The notes below the pieces were generated by a model. The model was not told the origin of the DNA and did no database searches. It worked only from the letters and a program-made list of their open reading frames with translations. The translations under genes were made by a program, and so were the position numbers. From [Muricauda] lutisoli (nom. illeg.) (GTDB lineage Bacteria > Bacteroidota > Bacteroidia > Flavobacteriales > Flavobacteriaceae), in the NCBI RefSeq assembly GCF_017313105.1, contig NZ_JAFLND010000003.1, positions 668,206-732,205 on the forward strand: a stretch of 64,000 nt of DNA, given 5' to 3'. Shown one piece after another: positions 34,544 to 42,399 of this stretch (position 1 is its first letter; every line of letters begins with the position of its first letter).

Positions 34544-34600
34544 TCACGACGTTTGACGTAAGTTTATCCACCACCAGTTATTTGCTGTTCTGTTATTCAT
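34544..34600 (-). CDS. trpL: trp operon leader peptide with three tandem Trp codons
   Basis: An 18-codon frame, MNNRTANNWWWINLRQTS then TGA, lying between a promoter and the attenuator hairpin. Three consecutive TGG codons (34568-34576) make it a tryptophan sensor: when charged tRNA-Trp is scarce the ribosome stalls there, leaves the GTCGTGA segment free to pair with the terminator loop and 3' arm, and transcription continues. When it reaches the stop codon it covers GTCGTGA and the terminator forms. The ATG is 5 bases after the -7 element, so the mRNA is nearly leaderless. No annotation tool would normally report it at this size. Confidence 0.88.
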   Translation of the reverse strand: MNNRTANNWWWINLRQTS

Positions 34601-34605
34601 TGTGT

Positions 34606-34636
34606 CAAATATAGGGAGGAATTTTTAACGGGACAA
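34606..34636 (-). promoter_or_regulatory. trp operon promoter
   Basis: Minus strand: TTG (34634-34636), a 20-base spacer, then TATATTTG (34606-34613), an exact TAnnTTTG -7 element. Transcription should start just before the trpL ATG at 34600. Confidence 0.75.
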
Positions 34637-34650
34637 CAATGTTTTGTTTA

Positions 34651-34690
34651 AAATAAAAAATCCCGTCCAAGAATTGCTCGGACGGGATTT
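34651..34690 (-). terminator. Terminator after the YceI gene
   Basis: Perfect 9-bp stem ATCCCGTCC / GGACGGGAT (34660-34668, 34680-34688) flanked by A- and T-runs. It works best on the minus strand (run of six T), closing the MarR-nitroreductase-YceI operon just before the trp promoter. Confidence 0.85.
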
Positions 34691-34712
34691 TCACAGATTA
34701 AAGAGGAGTTGA

Positions 34713-35285
34713 TTACATCTGTAGATCAACTACCAAATCAAACTCATCGTAGATCAATTTGTCCTTGGCTGTCCCAATGATTCCAGATCCGTATTTTACA
34801 TCGTACTTTGTTCTGTCAACTTTTAATGTGGCAGTGGCTTTGTCACCATAAACGGAAACCTCAAAAGTCACAGGCTCAGTGTTACCTTTAATGGTAAGGT
34901 CACCAGTTACATCGTAAGAATTTTTCCCTGTTGATTTTACATTGGTGAAAACCAATTTGGCCGTTGGGTGATTGGCAGTGCCAAAAAAGTCATCGGACTT
35001 CAAGTGACCGTCCAACTTGTTTTTGTAATCACCTTCCAAATCGGTTGCATTGATGCTTGTCATATCTACAACAAACTCTCCGCCAACCAATTTTTCACCG
35101 TCAAATTCCAAAGCACCTGACTCAAGGTTGATAGTTCCGGTGTGGGAACCTCCAACTTTGTAACCTTTCCAGGTTACCGTACTTTCGGTGGTCTTTACTT
35201 CTTTGGTTTCTTTTTCAATTCGGTTAGCTATCGCAGAAGCTCCAAATAGAGTGATCAATGTTAAACTTAAGATTGTCTTTTTCAT
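34713..35285 (-). CDS. YceI-family periplasmic protein
   Basis: 190 residues with a cleavable signal peptide (KKTILSLTLITLFGASAIA). The mature part is the YceI lipocalin-like beta barrel that binds isoprenoid or lipid ligands: TWKGYKVGGSHTGTINLESG, LVGGEFVVDMTSINATD, HLKSDDFF and LTIKGNTEPVTFEVSV. Last gene of an operon with a MarR regulator and a nitroreductase, a grouping that suggests a response to quinones or other redox-active or acid stress; that is inference. Confidence 0.92.
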   Translation of the reverse strand: MKKTILSLTLITLFGASAIANRIEKETKEVKTTESTVTWKGYKVGGSHTGTINLESGALEFDGEKLVGGEFVVDMTSINATDLEGDYKNKLDGHLKSDDFFGTANHPTAKLVFTNVKSTGKNSYDVTGDLTIKGNTEPVTFEVSVYGDKATATLKVDRTKYDVKYGSGIIGTAKDKLIYDEFDLVVDLQM

Positions 35286-35327
35286 GATTGTTTTAATTTC
35301 TGTTATTAATTGTTAAGAATTCAATGT

Positions 35328-35960
35328 TTATATATGAGTAAATAATTCTTCTTTTGATTTCCTCACTTTGGGCAAGTGCTGGGTTGCATCTTCCTCCGAA
35401 CGATAACCGACCGCCAAAACAACGGCTGCGTTAAGGTTTTTGTCGTCAAGTCCAAGAATTTCGTTGTATTTATCAGATTCGAAACCTTCCATTGGGCAGG
35501 TGTCAATTCTTAATTCTGCTGCAGCCTGCATTAAATTTCCGAAGGCGATATAGGCTTGTTTTGCTGTCCAGGTGCTTTTGGTCTCTGCAGGGAGATCCAT
35601 TAGTTTGGACTTCATAAAATCAGAATATCCCTTTAGTCCGTCCATGGGAATCTCTCTGGTTTTGCTTACGTTCTCCAAGTAATCATCTACAAGTTCTTCA
35701 CCAAAATTTGTTGCATTGGCAAATACGATAATGTGAGATGCATCCGTGATTTGGGATTGGTCCCAAGAAACTGGTTTTAATTGCTCCTTTACCTTTTGGT
35801 CAGAAACCACGATTACATGGTAGGGCTGCAATCCATAGGAAGATGCGCTCAACCGAGTAGCTTCCAATAAGGTTTCCAGGTCATCACCTGATATTTTTTT
35901 GGTCGGATCAAACTTTTTGGTGGCGTAACGCCAAGTTCTATTTTCAATGACTGTACTCAT
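35328..35960 (-). CDS. Nitroreductase-family NAD(P)H oxidoreductase
   Basis: 210-residue FMN-dependent oxidoreductase of the NfsB type. The N-terminal RTWRYATKKFDPTKKIS holds the FMN-phosphate contacts; LEATRLSASSYGLQPYHVIVV, DTCPMEGFESDKYNEILGL and VVLAVGYRSEEDATQHLPKVRKS are the conserved FMN-fold blocks. It may reduce quinones, nitro compounds or similar electrophiles. It starts 7 bases after the MarR gene, whose product probably represses it. Confidence 0.93.
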   Translation of the reverse strand: MSTVIENRTWRYATKKFDPTKKISGDDLETLLEATRLSASSYGLQPYHVIVVSDQKVKEQLKPVSWDQSQITDASHIIVFANATNFGEELVDDYLENVSKTREIPMDGLKGYSDFMKSKLMDLPAETKSTWTAKQAYIAFGNLMQAAAELRIDTCPMEGFESDKYNEILGLDDKNLNAAVVLAVGYRSEEDATQHLPKVRKSKEELFTHI

Positions 35961-35967
35961 GCTGTTT

Positions 35968-36414
35968 TTAAAATTTATCTAATAATTCGTTTAATTTTTC
36001 TAAATCGTCTTTGCTGAAGTTTTGATAGATTACCTGATGTGCAACTTCCAACGACTTATCCATTTGTTCCAAAGCTTTAAGTCCAGAATCTGTAATCACT
36101 ATCTCAACCTTCCTTCTGTTCGAAGGGCAAACGGTTCTGTTTACAAAACCCTTCACCAAAAGTTTGTCCACTAATCTTGTGGTATTGCTCATTTTGGTCA
36201 CCATACGCTCGTTCAAGGTGGATAGGTTGGCGGGTTTGCCTTGTTGTCCTCTTAAAATTCGCAGCACGTTGAATTGTTGCAGAGAGACTTCAAAAGGTTT
36301 AAGGGCAGCGTTCATAGCTTCATTGACTTTGTTATGTACCAATTGCAAATGAATCAATGTCCTGGGTTCCAATGGAATTTTTTTTGAGGTCTTTATTATC
36401 TCTTCAACATTCAT
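35968..36414 (-). CDS. MarR-family transcriptional regulator
   Basis: 148 residues with the winged helix-turn-helix core: LSTLNERMVTKMSNTTRLVDKLLVKGFVNRTVCPSNRRKVEIVITDSG, the DRR-type wing being SNRRKVEI. N- and C-terminal helices (LIHLQLVHNKVNEAMNAALKPF; VIYQNFSKDDLEKLNELLDKF) form the dimer. A perfect 16-bp palindrome overlaps its promoter, so it is probably autorepressed and controls the nitroreductase and YceI genes downstream. Confidence 0.92.
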   Translation of the reverse strand: MNVEEIIKTSKKIPLEPRTLIHLQLVHNKVNEAMNAALKPFEVSLQQFNVLRILRGQQGKPANLSTLNERMVTKMSNTTRLVDKLLVKGFVNRTVCPSNRRKVEIVITDSGLKALEQMDKSLEVAHQVIYQNFSKDDLEKLNELLDKF

Positions 36415-36425
36415 GTATAAACAAT

Positions 36426-36441
36426 ATTTGTATATACAAAT
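36426..36441. promoter_or_regulatory. Candidate MarR operator palindrome
   Basis: ATTTGTATATACAAAT, a perfect 16-bp palindrome that overlaps the -7 element and the predicted start of the MarR transcript, which begins 12 bases further on at the ATG (36414). Size and symmetry fit MarR boxes. Confidence 0.7.
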
Positions 36442-36468
36442 GTAATCTTATTTGGAATCTATATCCAA
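36437..36468 (-). promoter_or_regulatory. Promoter of the MarR-nitroreductase-YceI operon
   Basis: Minus strand TTG, a 21-base spacer and TACATTTG (36437-36444), an exact TAnnTTTG match about 22 bases before the MarR ATG. Confidence 0.65.
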
Positions 36469-36548
36469 ATGTTTGATTGATAAATTTTTGTTAAAGAGTG
36501 GAAAAGCGAACTGGACTTCTATATTTTTAAACGTGTAAAAAACAGATA

Positions 36549-37103
36549 ATGAACAAGTTATTTACTTTGACTTTGATAGTTTCCATTTTTTCGGGCTGTG
36601 CCGAAAAAAAAGAGCAAAAAAAAGAAACGGTTGAAACCCCTGGCAACGAAATTGTTATGGAAGAGGCCGAGGAGAGCACAGATGTTAAGTTCCCTGTGTA
36701 TGATTTTGATGGCTTTGAACCCATGCTCCACAAAGAAGATGATAAAACCTACGTTGTAAATTTTTGGGCCACTTGGTGCAAACCCTGTATTGCCGAAATG
36801 CCCTATTTTGAGCGAATCAATTCAGAACAAAAGGACAATAATGTAGAGGTAATACTTGTGAACCTGGACATGCCCAATATGTGGAAGACCCGTTTGGAAC
36901 CTTTTGTAGAAAACAGAGGAATTCAATCCAAGGTGGTTATCCTTGACGACCCAAAACAAAATGATTGGATACCAAAGGTATCTGAAGAGTGGGGTGGCGG
37001 CATTCCCGCTACCTTGATATATAATAAGGATAAACGAACTTTTTACGAGCGTGGTTTCACGTATGAAGAATTAAAAGAAGAGTTGAACAAATTCACTGAA
37101 TAA
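36549..37103 (+). CDS. TlpA-like thiol:disulfide oxidoreductase, lipoprotein
   Basis: 184 residues. Lipoprotein signal NKLFTLTLIVSIFSGC, then a charged linker (EKKEQKKETVETP) and a thioredoxin fold with the active-site motif FWATWCKPCIAEMP (WCKPC). The cis-proline loop is GGGIPATLIYN. It is tethered to the periplasmic side of a membrane and probably keeps partner cysteines reduced. Six bases separate its stop from the next thioredoxin-fold gene, so they form a pair. Confidence 0.92.
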   Translation: MNKLFTLTLIVSIFSGCAEKKEQKKETVETPGNEIVMEEAEESTDVKFPVYDFDGFEPMLHKEDDKTYVVNFWATWCKPCIAEMPYFERINSEQKDNNVEVILVNLDMPNMWKTRLEPFVENRGIQSKVVILDDPKQNDWIPKVSEEWGGGIPATLIYNKDKRTFYERGFTYEELKEELNKFTE

Positions 37104-37109
37104 TTGATT

Positions 37110-37742
37110 ATGAAAAAGACAAAGATTTTTTGGGGAGTTGCCTTGTTCCTGATAGTTGCAGCATCTTTTGCCATGGGATTGAATCACGGAGGTGAACATA
37201 ACATGGAGAAGGGTTATAAAGTTGGCGATATGGCCGCCGATTTCTCATTAAAGAATGTGGACGGCAATATGGTATCGCTATCCGACTTTAATAGTGCCAA
37301 GGGCTTTCTGATCATTTTTACCTGCAATACCTGCCCCTATGCGCAAGCTTATGAGGATAGGATTATTGCGCTGGATGCCAAATACAAACCCAAAGGCGTG
37401 CCGGTTATCGCAATAAATCCGAATAACCCCAGCGCCAAACCGGGCGATAGTTTTGCAAAAATGAAAGAGCGCGCAGCCGAGAAAGGCTTCACTTTTCCTT
37501 ATTTATTGGATGAGGGCCAAAACGTGTATCCGCAATATGGCGCTACGCGTACGCCGCATGTTTTTTTGTTGGAAAAAACCGTATCCGGAAATATGGTGAA
37601 ATATATCGGTGCTATTGACGACAATTATCAAGATGCATCAGAAGTGGACGAAACTTTTGTGGAGAATGCCGTGGATGCAATGTTGGCAGGAAATGAAATC
37701 AATCCGAAAACAACGAAAGCAATTGGATGCGGAATTAAATAG
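37110..37742 (+). CDS. Exported thioredoxin-family (peroxiredoxin-like) protein
   Basis: 210 residues. An N-terminal hydrophobic signal or anchor (FWGVALFLIVAASFAMG) is followed by an AhpC/TSA-Redoxin fold: KVGDMAADFSLKNVDGNMVSLSDF, the CxxC motif FTCNTCPYAQAYEDRI, VPVIAINPNNP, and the cis-Pro GATRTPHVFLLE. It is the thioredoxin-family type with CxxC right after the first long strand. It pairs with the TlpA lipoprotein upstream. Start at 37110 (ATG), not the TTG two codons earlier. Confidence 0.9.
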   Translation: MKKTKIFWGVALFLIVAASFAMGLNHGGEHNMEKGYKVGDMAADFSLKNVDGNMVSLSDFNSAKGFLIIFTCNTCPYAQAYEDRIIALDAKYKPKGVPVIAINPNNPSAKPGDSFAKMKERAAEKGFTFPYLLDEGQNVYPQYGATRTPHVFLLEKTVSGNMVKYIGAIDDNYQDASEVDETFVENAVDAMLAGNEINPKTTKAIGCGIK

Positions 37743-37767
37743 CATACCATCAAAATAAAACAACAAG

Positions 37768-37800
37768 AAATCCGGAGGAATGCTCCGGATTTTTATTTTT
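37768..37800 (+). terminator. Terminator after the thioredoxin pair
   Basis: Ten-base arms AAATCCGGAG / CTCCGGATTT with loop GAATG, then TTATTTTT. It ends the redox operon 22 bases before the rhodanese gene. Confidence 0.85.
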
Positions 37801-37821
37801 GCAGAACTTAAATTGAAAAAG

Positions 37822-38133
37822 ATGGCAGATTTATCACAAGAAGAATGGGCAGAGCAATTACAAAATGATGACAATGCCTTTATGTTGGATGTTCGAACTC
37901 CTCAAGAGTTTGAGGAAGGTTATATCCCAGGTGCTGTAAATATTGATATTTACCTAGGACAAGAGTTTATGGAGGAACTGGGAAAATTGGACAAGTCTAA
38001 AAACTACTACGTTTATTGTAGGTCAGGGGCCCGAAGTGGACAAGCCTGTGCCATAATGAACAGTATTGGAATTGAAAATGCCTATAACTTGGAAGGTGGC
38101 TTTATGAATTGGGAAGGCGAAAAGGTAGAGTAG
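37822..38133 (+). CDS. Rhodanese-like domain protein
   Basis: 103-residue single-domain rhodanese: FMLDVRTPQEFEEGYIPGAVNI and the active-site loop YVYCRSGARSGQACAIM (catalytic Cys in CRSGAR). It may carry sulfur as persulfide between proteins. I chose the ATG at 37822; the frame continues upstream into the preceding terminator. No signal peptide, so cytoplasmic. Confidence 0.92.
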   Translation: MADLSQEEWAEQLQNDDNAFMLDVRTPQEFEEGYIPGAVNIDIYLGQEFMEELGKLDKSKNYYVYCRSGARSGQACAIMNSIGIENAYNLEGGFMNWEGEKVE

Positions 38134-38154
38134 ACCTCCATTTATCCCAAATCA

Positions 38155-39435
38155 ATGCGAGAAGACCTACTTTATTTTATTTGGAAGCATAATAAGCTTC
38201 CAACAGATCAGCTATGTACCGGTAAGGGTGAAACCATATCTATAAAGGCAACCGGAACCCAAAACATGCTTGCTGGGCCGGATTTTTTTAATGCCAAACT
38301 AGAAATTGATGGACAGCTATGGGCCGGTAATGTAGAGATGCACCTCAAGTCTTCTGACTGGTACGTGCATCATCACGAAACAGATGAAAATTACGACAAT
38401 GTCATTCTCCATGTTGTTTGGGAGGATGACATTGCTGTTTTTAGGAAGGATGGTTCACAAATTCCCACTCTGGAAATGAAGCAATATGTTGCAGATCAAC
38501 TTTTGAATGGCTATCGGAATTTGATGAATAATTCACGAACAGGTTTTATCAATTGCGAGAAGGATTTAAGAAATGTCGATTCCTTTTTGGTCGAAAACTG
38601 GCTGCACCGATTGTATTTTGAAAGGTTGGAGCACAAGTCCAAATTAATCTTAGAGTTGTTGAAAGTCTCCAAGAACGATTGGGAAGCGGTACTTTTTATG
38701 CTTTTGGCCAAGAATTTTGGGTCCATGGTCAATGGCCCATACTTTTTGGAGCGGGCTCGTCAATTGGATTTTTCCATAGTAAGAAAAACAACCAACGGCC
38801 CCTTGCAATTGGAAGCTTTGCTTTTTGGTCATTTTGGGCTTTTGAATGTTTCCGATTGCACGGACAACCATTATTTACAACTCCAGAAAGAGTACGAGTA
38901 TTTGGTTCATAAGTTTGGTTTGAAAAAGAGTACATCCAAACCGGAATTCTTTGGATTACGGCCTCTTAATTTCCCCACCATACGAACTTCCCAATTGGTC
39001 AACCTATATAAAGGGACCCACAGTGTTTTTTCAAAATTGATGGGCCTCAACAAGCTGCAAGAGATTTATCAAGCCTTCGAAATTTACACGGGACCCTATT
39101 GGGAATATCATTATACTTTTGGCAAGGTATCTAAAAAGCGGGTGAAGAAATTATCCAAAAAGTTTATTGACCTTGTTGTGATCAATACCTTGGTGCCTCT
39201 TAGATTTTGTTATGCAAGGCATTTGGGAAAGGATTGGAACGAAGAGCTCGTCGCATTGGTCTCCCAACTTGGTACAGAAGACAATTCAATCATTAAAAAC
39301 TTTGATAAAATTGGTTCAAGAAGCCAAAATGCGCTGGAAAGTCAAGCAAAGTTGGAACTTTATACTAATTACTGCGCTAAAAATAAATGCATGCAATGTA
39401 CCGTGGGTACGCAATTATTGAATAGAAATACATAA
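38155..39435 (+). CDS. DUF2851 family protein
   Basis: 426-residue protein recognised as DUF2851 from its start (REDLLYFIWKHNKLP) and from AGPDFFNAKLEIDGQLWAGN, VEMHLKSSDWYVHHH, and the C-terminal four-cysteine segment NYCAKNKCMQCTVGTQLL. The family is widespread in Bacteroidota and has no known function. His and Cys placement suggests a metal site, and the N-terminal half may be nuclease-like, but I cannot prove either. It leads a run of + strand genes into pspC and the K+ channel. Confidence 0.85.
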   Translation: MREDLLYFIWKHNKLPTDQLCTGKGETISIKATGTQNMLAGPDFFNAKLEIDGQLWAGNVEMHLKSSDWYVHHHETDENYDNVILHVVWEDDIAVFRKDGSQIPTLEMKQYVADQLLNGYRNLMNNSRTGFINCEKDLRNVDSFLVENWLHRLYFERLEHKSKLILELLKVSKNDWEAVLFMLLAKNFGSMVNGPYFLERARQLDFSIVRKTTNGPLQLEALLFGHFGLLNVSDCTDNHYLQLQKEYEYLVHKFGLKKSTSKPEFFGLRPLNFPTIRTSQLVNLYKGTHSVFSKLMGLNKLQEIYQAFEIYTGPYWEYHYTFGKVSKKRVKKLSKKFIDLVVINTLVPLRFCYARHLGKDWNEELVALVSQLGTEDNSIIKNFDKIGSRSQNALESQAKLELYTNYCAKNKCMQCTVGTQLLNRNT

Positions 39436-39443
39436 TTTTAACC

Positions 39444-39671
39444 ATGTCTTTATTTTACAATACCCTTTATTACTTTCAAAAAAGAGGCTTCGAGGTTTGC
39501 AGACGTATCGCCGAAAGGCTCGGTATTCGTGCCCGTGTTGTGCGTACTAGCTTTATTTATCTAACCTTTGTTACTTTGGGTTTTGGTTTTGCGCTTTACC
39601 TTTTTATTGCATTTTGGCTTCGGATTAAAGACCTGATCTATACCAAAAGAACATCTGTATTTGACCTGTAA
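39444..39671 (+). CDS. PspC-domain small membrane protein
   Basis: 75 residues. The basic N-terminal helix (RGFEVCRRIAERLGIRARVVRTS) followed by the membrane helix FIYLTFVTLGFGFALYLFIAFWL is the PspC pattern. PspC is an inner-membrane partner in phage-shock envelope stress, but in Bacteroidota such short forms have no proven role. Begins 8 bases after the DUF2851 gene and ends 2 bases before the channel gene, so the three are probably one transcript. Confidence 0.8.
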   Translation: MSLFYNTLYYFQKRGFEVCRRIAERLGIRARVVRTSFIYLTFVTLGFGFALYLFIAFWLRIKDLIYTKRTSVFDL

Positions 39672-39673
39672 CC

Positions 39674-40681
39674 ATGATTAGACTGATGCGTTCCAAAATA
39701 GTGTTGGCCCTTTCCTTAATGGTTGTGGTGCTTTTGTTTGGGGTTGTCGGTTATAAAATGTTATCCGACTTTACGTGGATAGAGGCTGTATACATGACCA
39801 TTATTACGGTAACCACGGTTGGTTTCTCGGAGGTAAGGCCATTGGATGCCAATGCAAAGATTTTTACCGTATTTTTAATCGTTACCAGTGTATTTATATT
39901 CGGTTTTGCCATTTCTGTGGTCACTGAGTATATTTTGGGAAAAAATTCATTGGAACTACTAAAAAAGAAAAAAGTGAAAAAACAAATAGACAGTCTTTCT
40001 AACCATGTTGTGGTGTGCGGTTTTGGTAGAAATGGAATGCAGGCGGCAGAAAAATTGATAGCCTACAAAAAGCCTTTTGTTGTTATTGAAAAGGATAAGG
40101 AAATCATTGACAGACATGAGGAGGATGTGTTATTTGTAGAGGGTGATGCGAACGAGGATGAGATACTCTTGCAAGCAGGAATTGATAGAGCCCAGTATTT
40201 AATTACGGCGGTGCCCGACGATGCCGCCAACCTTTTTATTGTACTTTCCGCCCGACAATTGAACAAGAACCTGTTCATTATAAGCAGGGCGTCTCAGATT
40301 ACCTCAATAAAAAAATTGGAATTTGCAGGTGCGAACAAGGTGATCATGCCCGATAAAATTGGAGGGGATCATATGGCATCTTTAGTAGTGATGCCCGATT
40401 TGATAACCTTTTTGGACCAACTCTCCGTTGAAGGTGAGCACACAACAAATTTGGAAGAAGTCAGTATTGAGGATTTTACCAATCAAATGGACTGTCACTC
40501 CTTGCGAGATTTGGACTTGAGAAGAAAAACCGGCTGTACCATAATAGGTTATATAGACCCCAATGGGAAATATATCATCAACCCCGAGGCCGATATGGTA
40601 CTGCAGCCCAGAAGCAAGGTAATTGTTTTGGGACGACCAGAGCAGATCAGGAAGCTGAACCAAATGTTTCAGATAGGCTAG
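39674..40681 (+). CDS. Two-helix potassium channel with RCK (TrkA-N/TrkA-C) domains
   Basis: 335 residues, MthK-like layout. TM1 is IVLALSLMVVVLLFGVVGYK, a pore helix and filter follow (MTIITVTTVGFSEVRPL), TM2 is IFTVFLIVTSVFIFGFAISVV. The cytosolic part has an RCK Rossmann domain starting HVVVCGFGRNGMQAAEKL and a TrkA-C-like end (RKTGCTIIGYIDPNGKYIINP). The filter reads TVGFSE where K+ channels usually have TVGYGD, so selectivity may differ. Probably responds to nucleotide or ion binding at the RCK ring. Confidence 0.88.
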   Translation: MIRLMRSKIVLALSLMVVVLLFGVVGYKMLSDFTWIEAVYMTIITVTTVGFSEVRPLDANAKIFTVFLIVTSVFIFGFAISVVTEYILGKNSLELLKKKKVKKQIDSLSNHVVVCGFGRNGMQAAEKLIAYKKPFVVIEKDKEIIDRHEEDVLFVEGDANEDEILLQAGIDRAQYLITAVPDDAANLFIVLSARQLNKNLFIISRASQITSIKKLEFAGANKVIMPDKIGGDHMASLVVMPDLITFLDQLSVEGEHTTNLEEVSIEDFTNQMDCHSLRDLDLRRKTGCTIIGYIDPNGKYIINPEADMVLQPRSKVIVLGRPEQIRKLNQMFQIG

Positions 40682-40765
40682 TTTAACACCCTTTAATTTT
40701 TTTGCGAGCAAATTTTTTAAGATATTGGGGCCTTTGCAAAAAACTAACATAACCAAAACATTATT

Positions 40766-42385
40766 ATGAAGTATAGACTTCTTTCTCTAATTAGTTTATT
40801 GTTGCCAGCTCTTTCTTTCGCTCAGGAGGAAAGCACATCGGAAAAAATTGATGCGGTTTTCTCCAAATATACAAGTTGGTTCGTGGATGCAATTTTCTAC
40901 GAAATTCCTTTTTCGGATCAATTTCAGATTCCTTGGGTACTCATTGTATTGGTAGGAGGAGCATTATATTTTACCATTTATTTTAAGCTCATCAACTTTA
41001 CAGGCTTTTGGACTGCCATAAAGGTGGTTCGCGGTAAATATGAAGATATTGAAAAGCATGGTGTGGATCACTTATATGGTGATGAAGCTGAAGAGCACGA
41101 TTTGCCGGATACCATTAGGGATGAATCGGCCCATGGAGAAGTCTCCCACTTTCAGGCACTTACCGCAGCCCTTTCTGCCACAGTTGGTTTGGGTAATATT
41201 GCCGGTGTTGCCGTTGCCCTTTCCATTGGTGGTCCAGGTGCAACTTTTTGGATGATGCTTGCAGGATTGTTGGGAATGGCATCAAAATTTGCAGAATGTA
41301 CCTTGGGTGTAAAGTATAGGGACGTTGGTGAAGATGGAACCGTTTACGGAGGGCCAATGTACTATTTGACCAAAGGTCTTAAAGAGAAAAATGCCAAAGG
41401 TTTGGGTAAAGTTCTCGCCGTATTGTTCGCCATATTTGTCATTGGTGGTTCTTTTGGTGGAGGAAACATGTTCCAGGCCAACCAAGCAGCCGCCCAGTTT
41501 GTTGAATTGTCAGGCATTGAAAACGATAATGCCGGATTGTATTTTGGAATTGTGATGGCCGTTTTGGTGGCTATCGTAATTATCGGTGGTATTAAAAGGA
41601 TAGCATCCGTTACGGAAAAAATTGTACCCTTCATGGCCGGTATATATGTATTGGCGGCCCTGATTATTTTGGGTGCCAACTTCTCTTCCATTGATGATGC
41701 CTTCGGATTGATTTTTGAAGGAGCCTTCTCTGGATTGGGAATAGCAGGTGGTCTTATCGGTGTAATGATCCAAGGTATTCGTAGGGGAGCCTTTTCCAAC
41801 GAAGCCGGTGTAGGTTCGGCGGCCATTGCCCACTCCGCGGTACGTACCAAGTATCCCGCGAGTGAGGGTATCGTTGCCCTTTTGGAACCATTTGTGGATA
41901 CCGTGGTAATTTGTACCATGACTGCTTTGGTAATCATCATTACCAACTACGAAGCCGGTTTCTTGCAGTACGGCACCGAGATTACCGAAGGTGTTGAGAT
42001 TACCGCTACCGCTTTTGATACGGTTATTCCACACTTCTCGGTAGTATTGACCATTGCGGTAATCTTGTTCGCATTCTCAACCATGATTTCTTGGTCTTAC
42101 TACGGAATGCAGGGGTGGATGTACCTTTTTGGAAAAAGTAAAAGAAGTGACCTAGCTTATAAGATATTGTTCCTGTTCTTTGTAGTCGTTGGAGCTTCCA
42201 TTAGTCTTGGTTCCGTAATCGACTTTTCGGATGCCATGATCTTTGCAATGGTAGTACCTAATATTATAGGTGTTATCTTGCTTACACCAGTGGTTCGAAA
42301 AGAACTGAGAAAATATATGAACGCCATCAATAAAAAAGAAGATGCATTGGATGATGGTGCAGAAGACTTAGTGGATAAAATGTAA
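40766..42385 (+). CDS. Alanine/amino acid:cation symporter (AGCS family)
   Basis: 539-residue inner-membrane carrier with about 11 helices. An N-terminal signal-like helix (YRLLSLISLLLPALSFAQ) precedes the AGCS core. Signature blocks: ALSATVGLGNIAGVAVALSIGGPGA, GGGNMFQANQAA, GAFSNEAGVGSAAIAHSAVRT and FAFSTMISWSYYGMQGWMYLFG. It is expected to import alanine or glycine with Na+; substrate not determined by sequence. The insertion EKHGVDHLYGDEAEEHDLPD near residue 100 is charged and probably an exposed loop. Confidence 0.92.
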   Translation: MKYRLLSLISLLLPALSFAQEESTSEKIDAVFSKYTSWFVDAIFYEIPFSDQFQIPWVLIVLVGGALYFTIYFKLINFTGFWTAIKVVRGKYEDIEKHGVDHLYGDEAEEHDLPDTIRDESAHGEVSHFQALTAALSATVGLGNIAGVAVALSIGGPGATFWMMLAGLLGMASKFAECTLGVKYRDVGEDGTVYGGPMYYLTKGLKEKNAKGLGKVLAVLFAIFVIGGSFGGGNMFQANQAAAQFVELSGIENDNAGLYFGIVMAVLVAIVIIGGIKRIASVTEKIVPFMAGIYVLAALIILGANFSSIDDAFGLIFEGAFSGLGIAGGLIGVMIQGIRRGAFSNEAGVGSAAIAHSAVRTKYPASEGIVALLEPFVDTVVICTMTALVIIITNYEAGFLQYGTEITEGVEITATAFDTVIPHFSVVLTIAVILFAFSTMISWSYYGMQGWMYLFGKSKRSDLAYKILFLFFVVVGASISLGSVIDFSDAMIFAMVVPNIIGVILLTPVVRKELRKYMNAINKKEDALDDGAEDLVDKM

Positions 42386-42399
42386 GAGACTAAGTTAAG

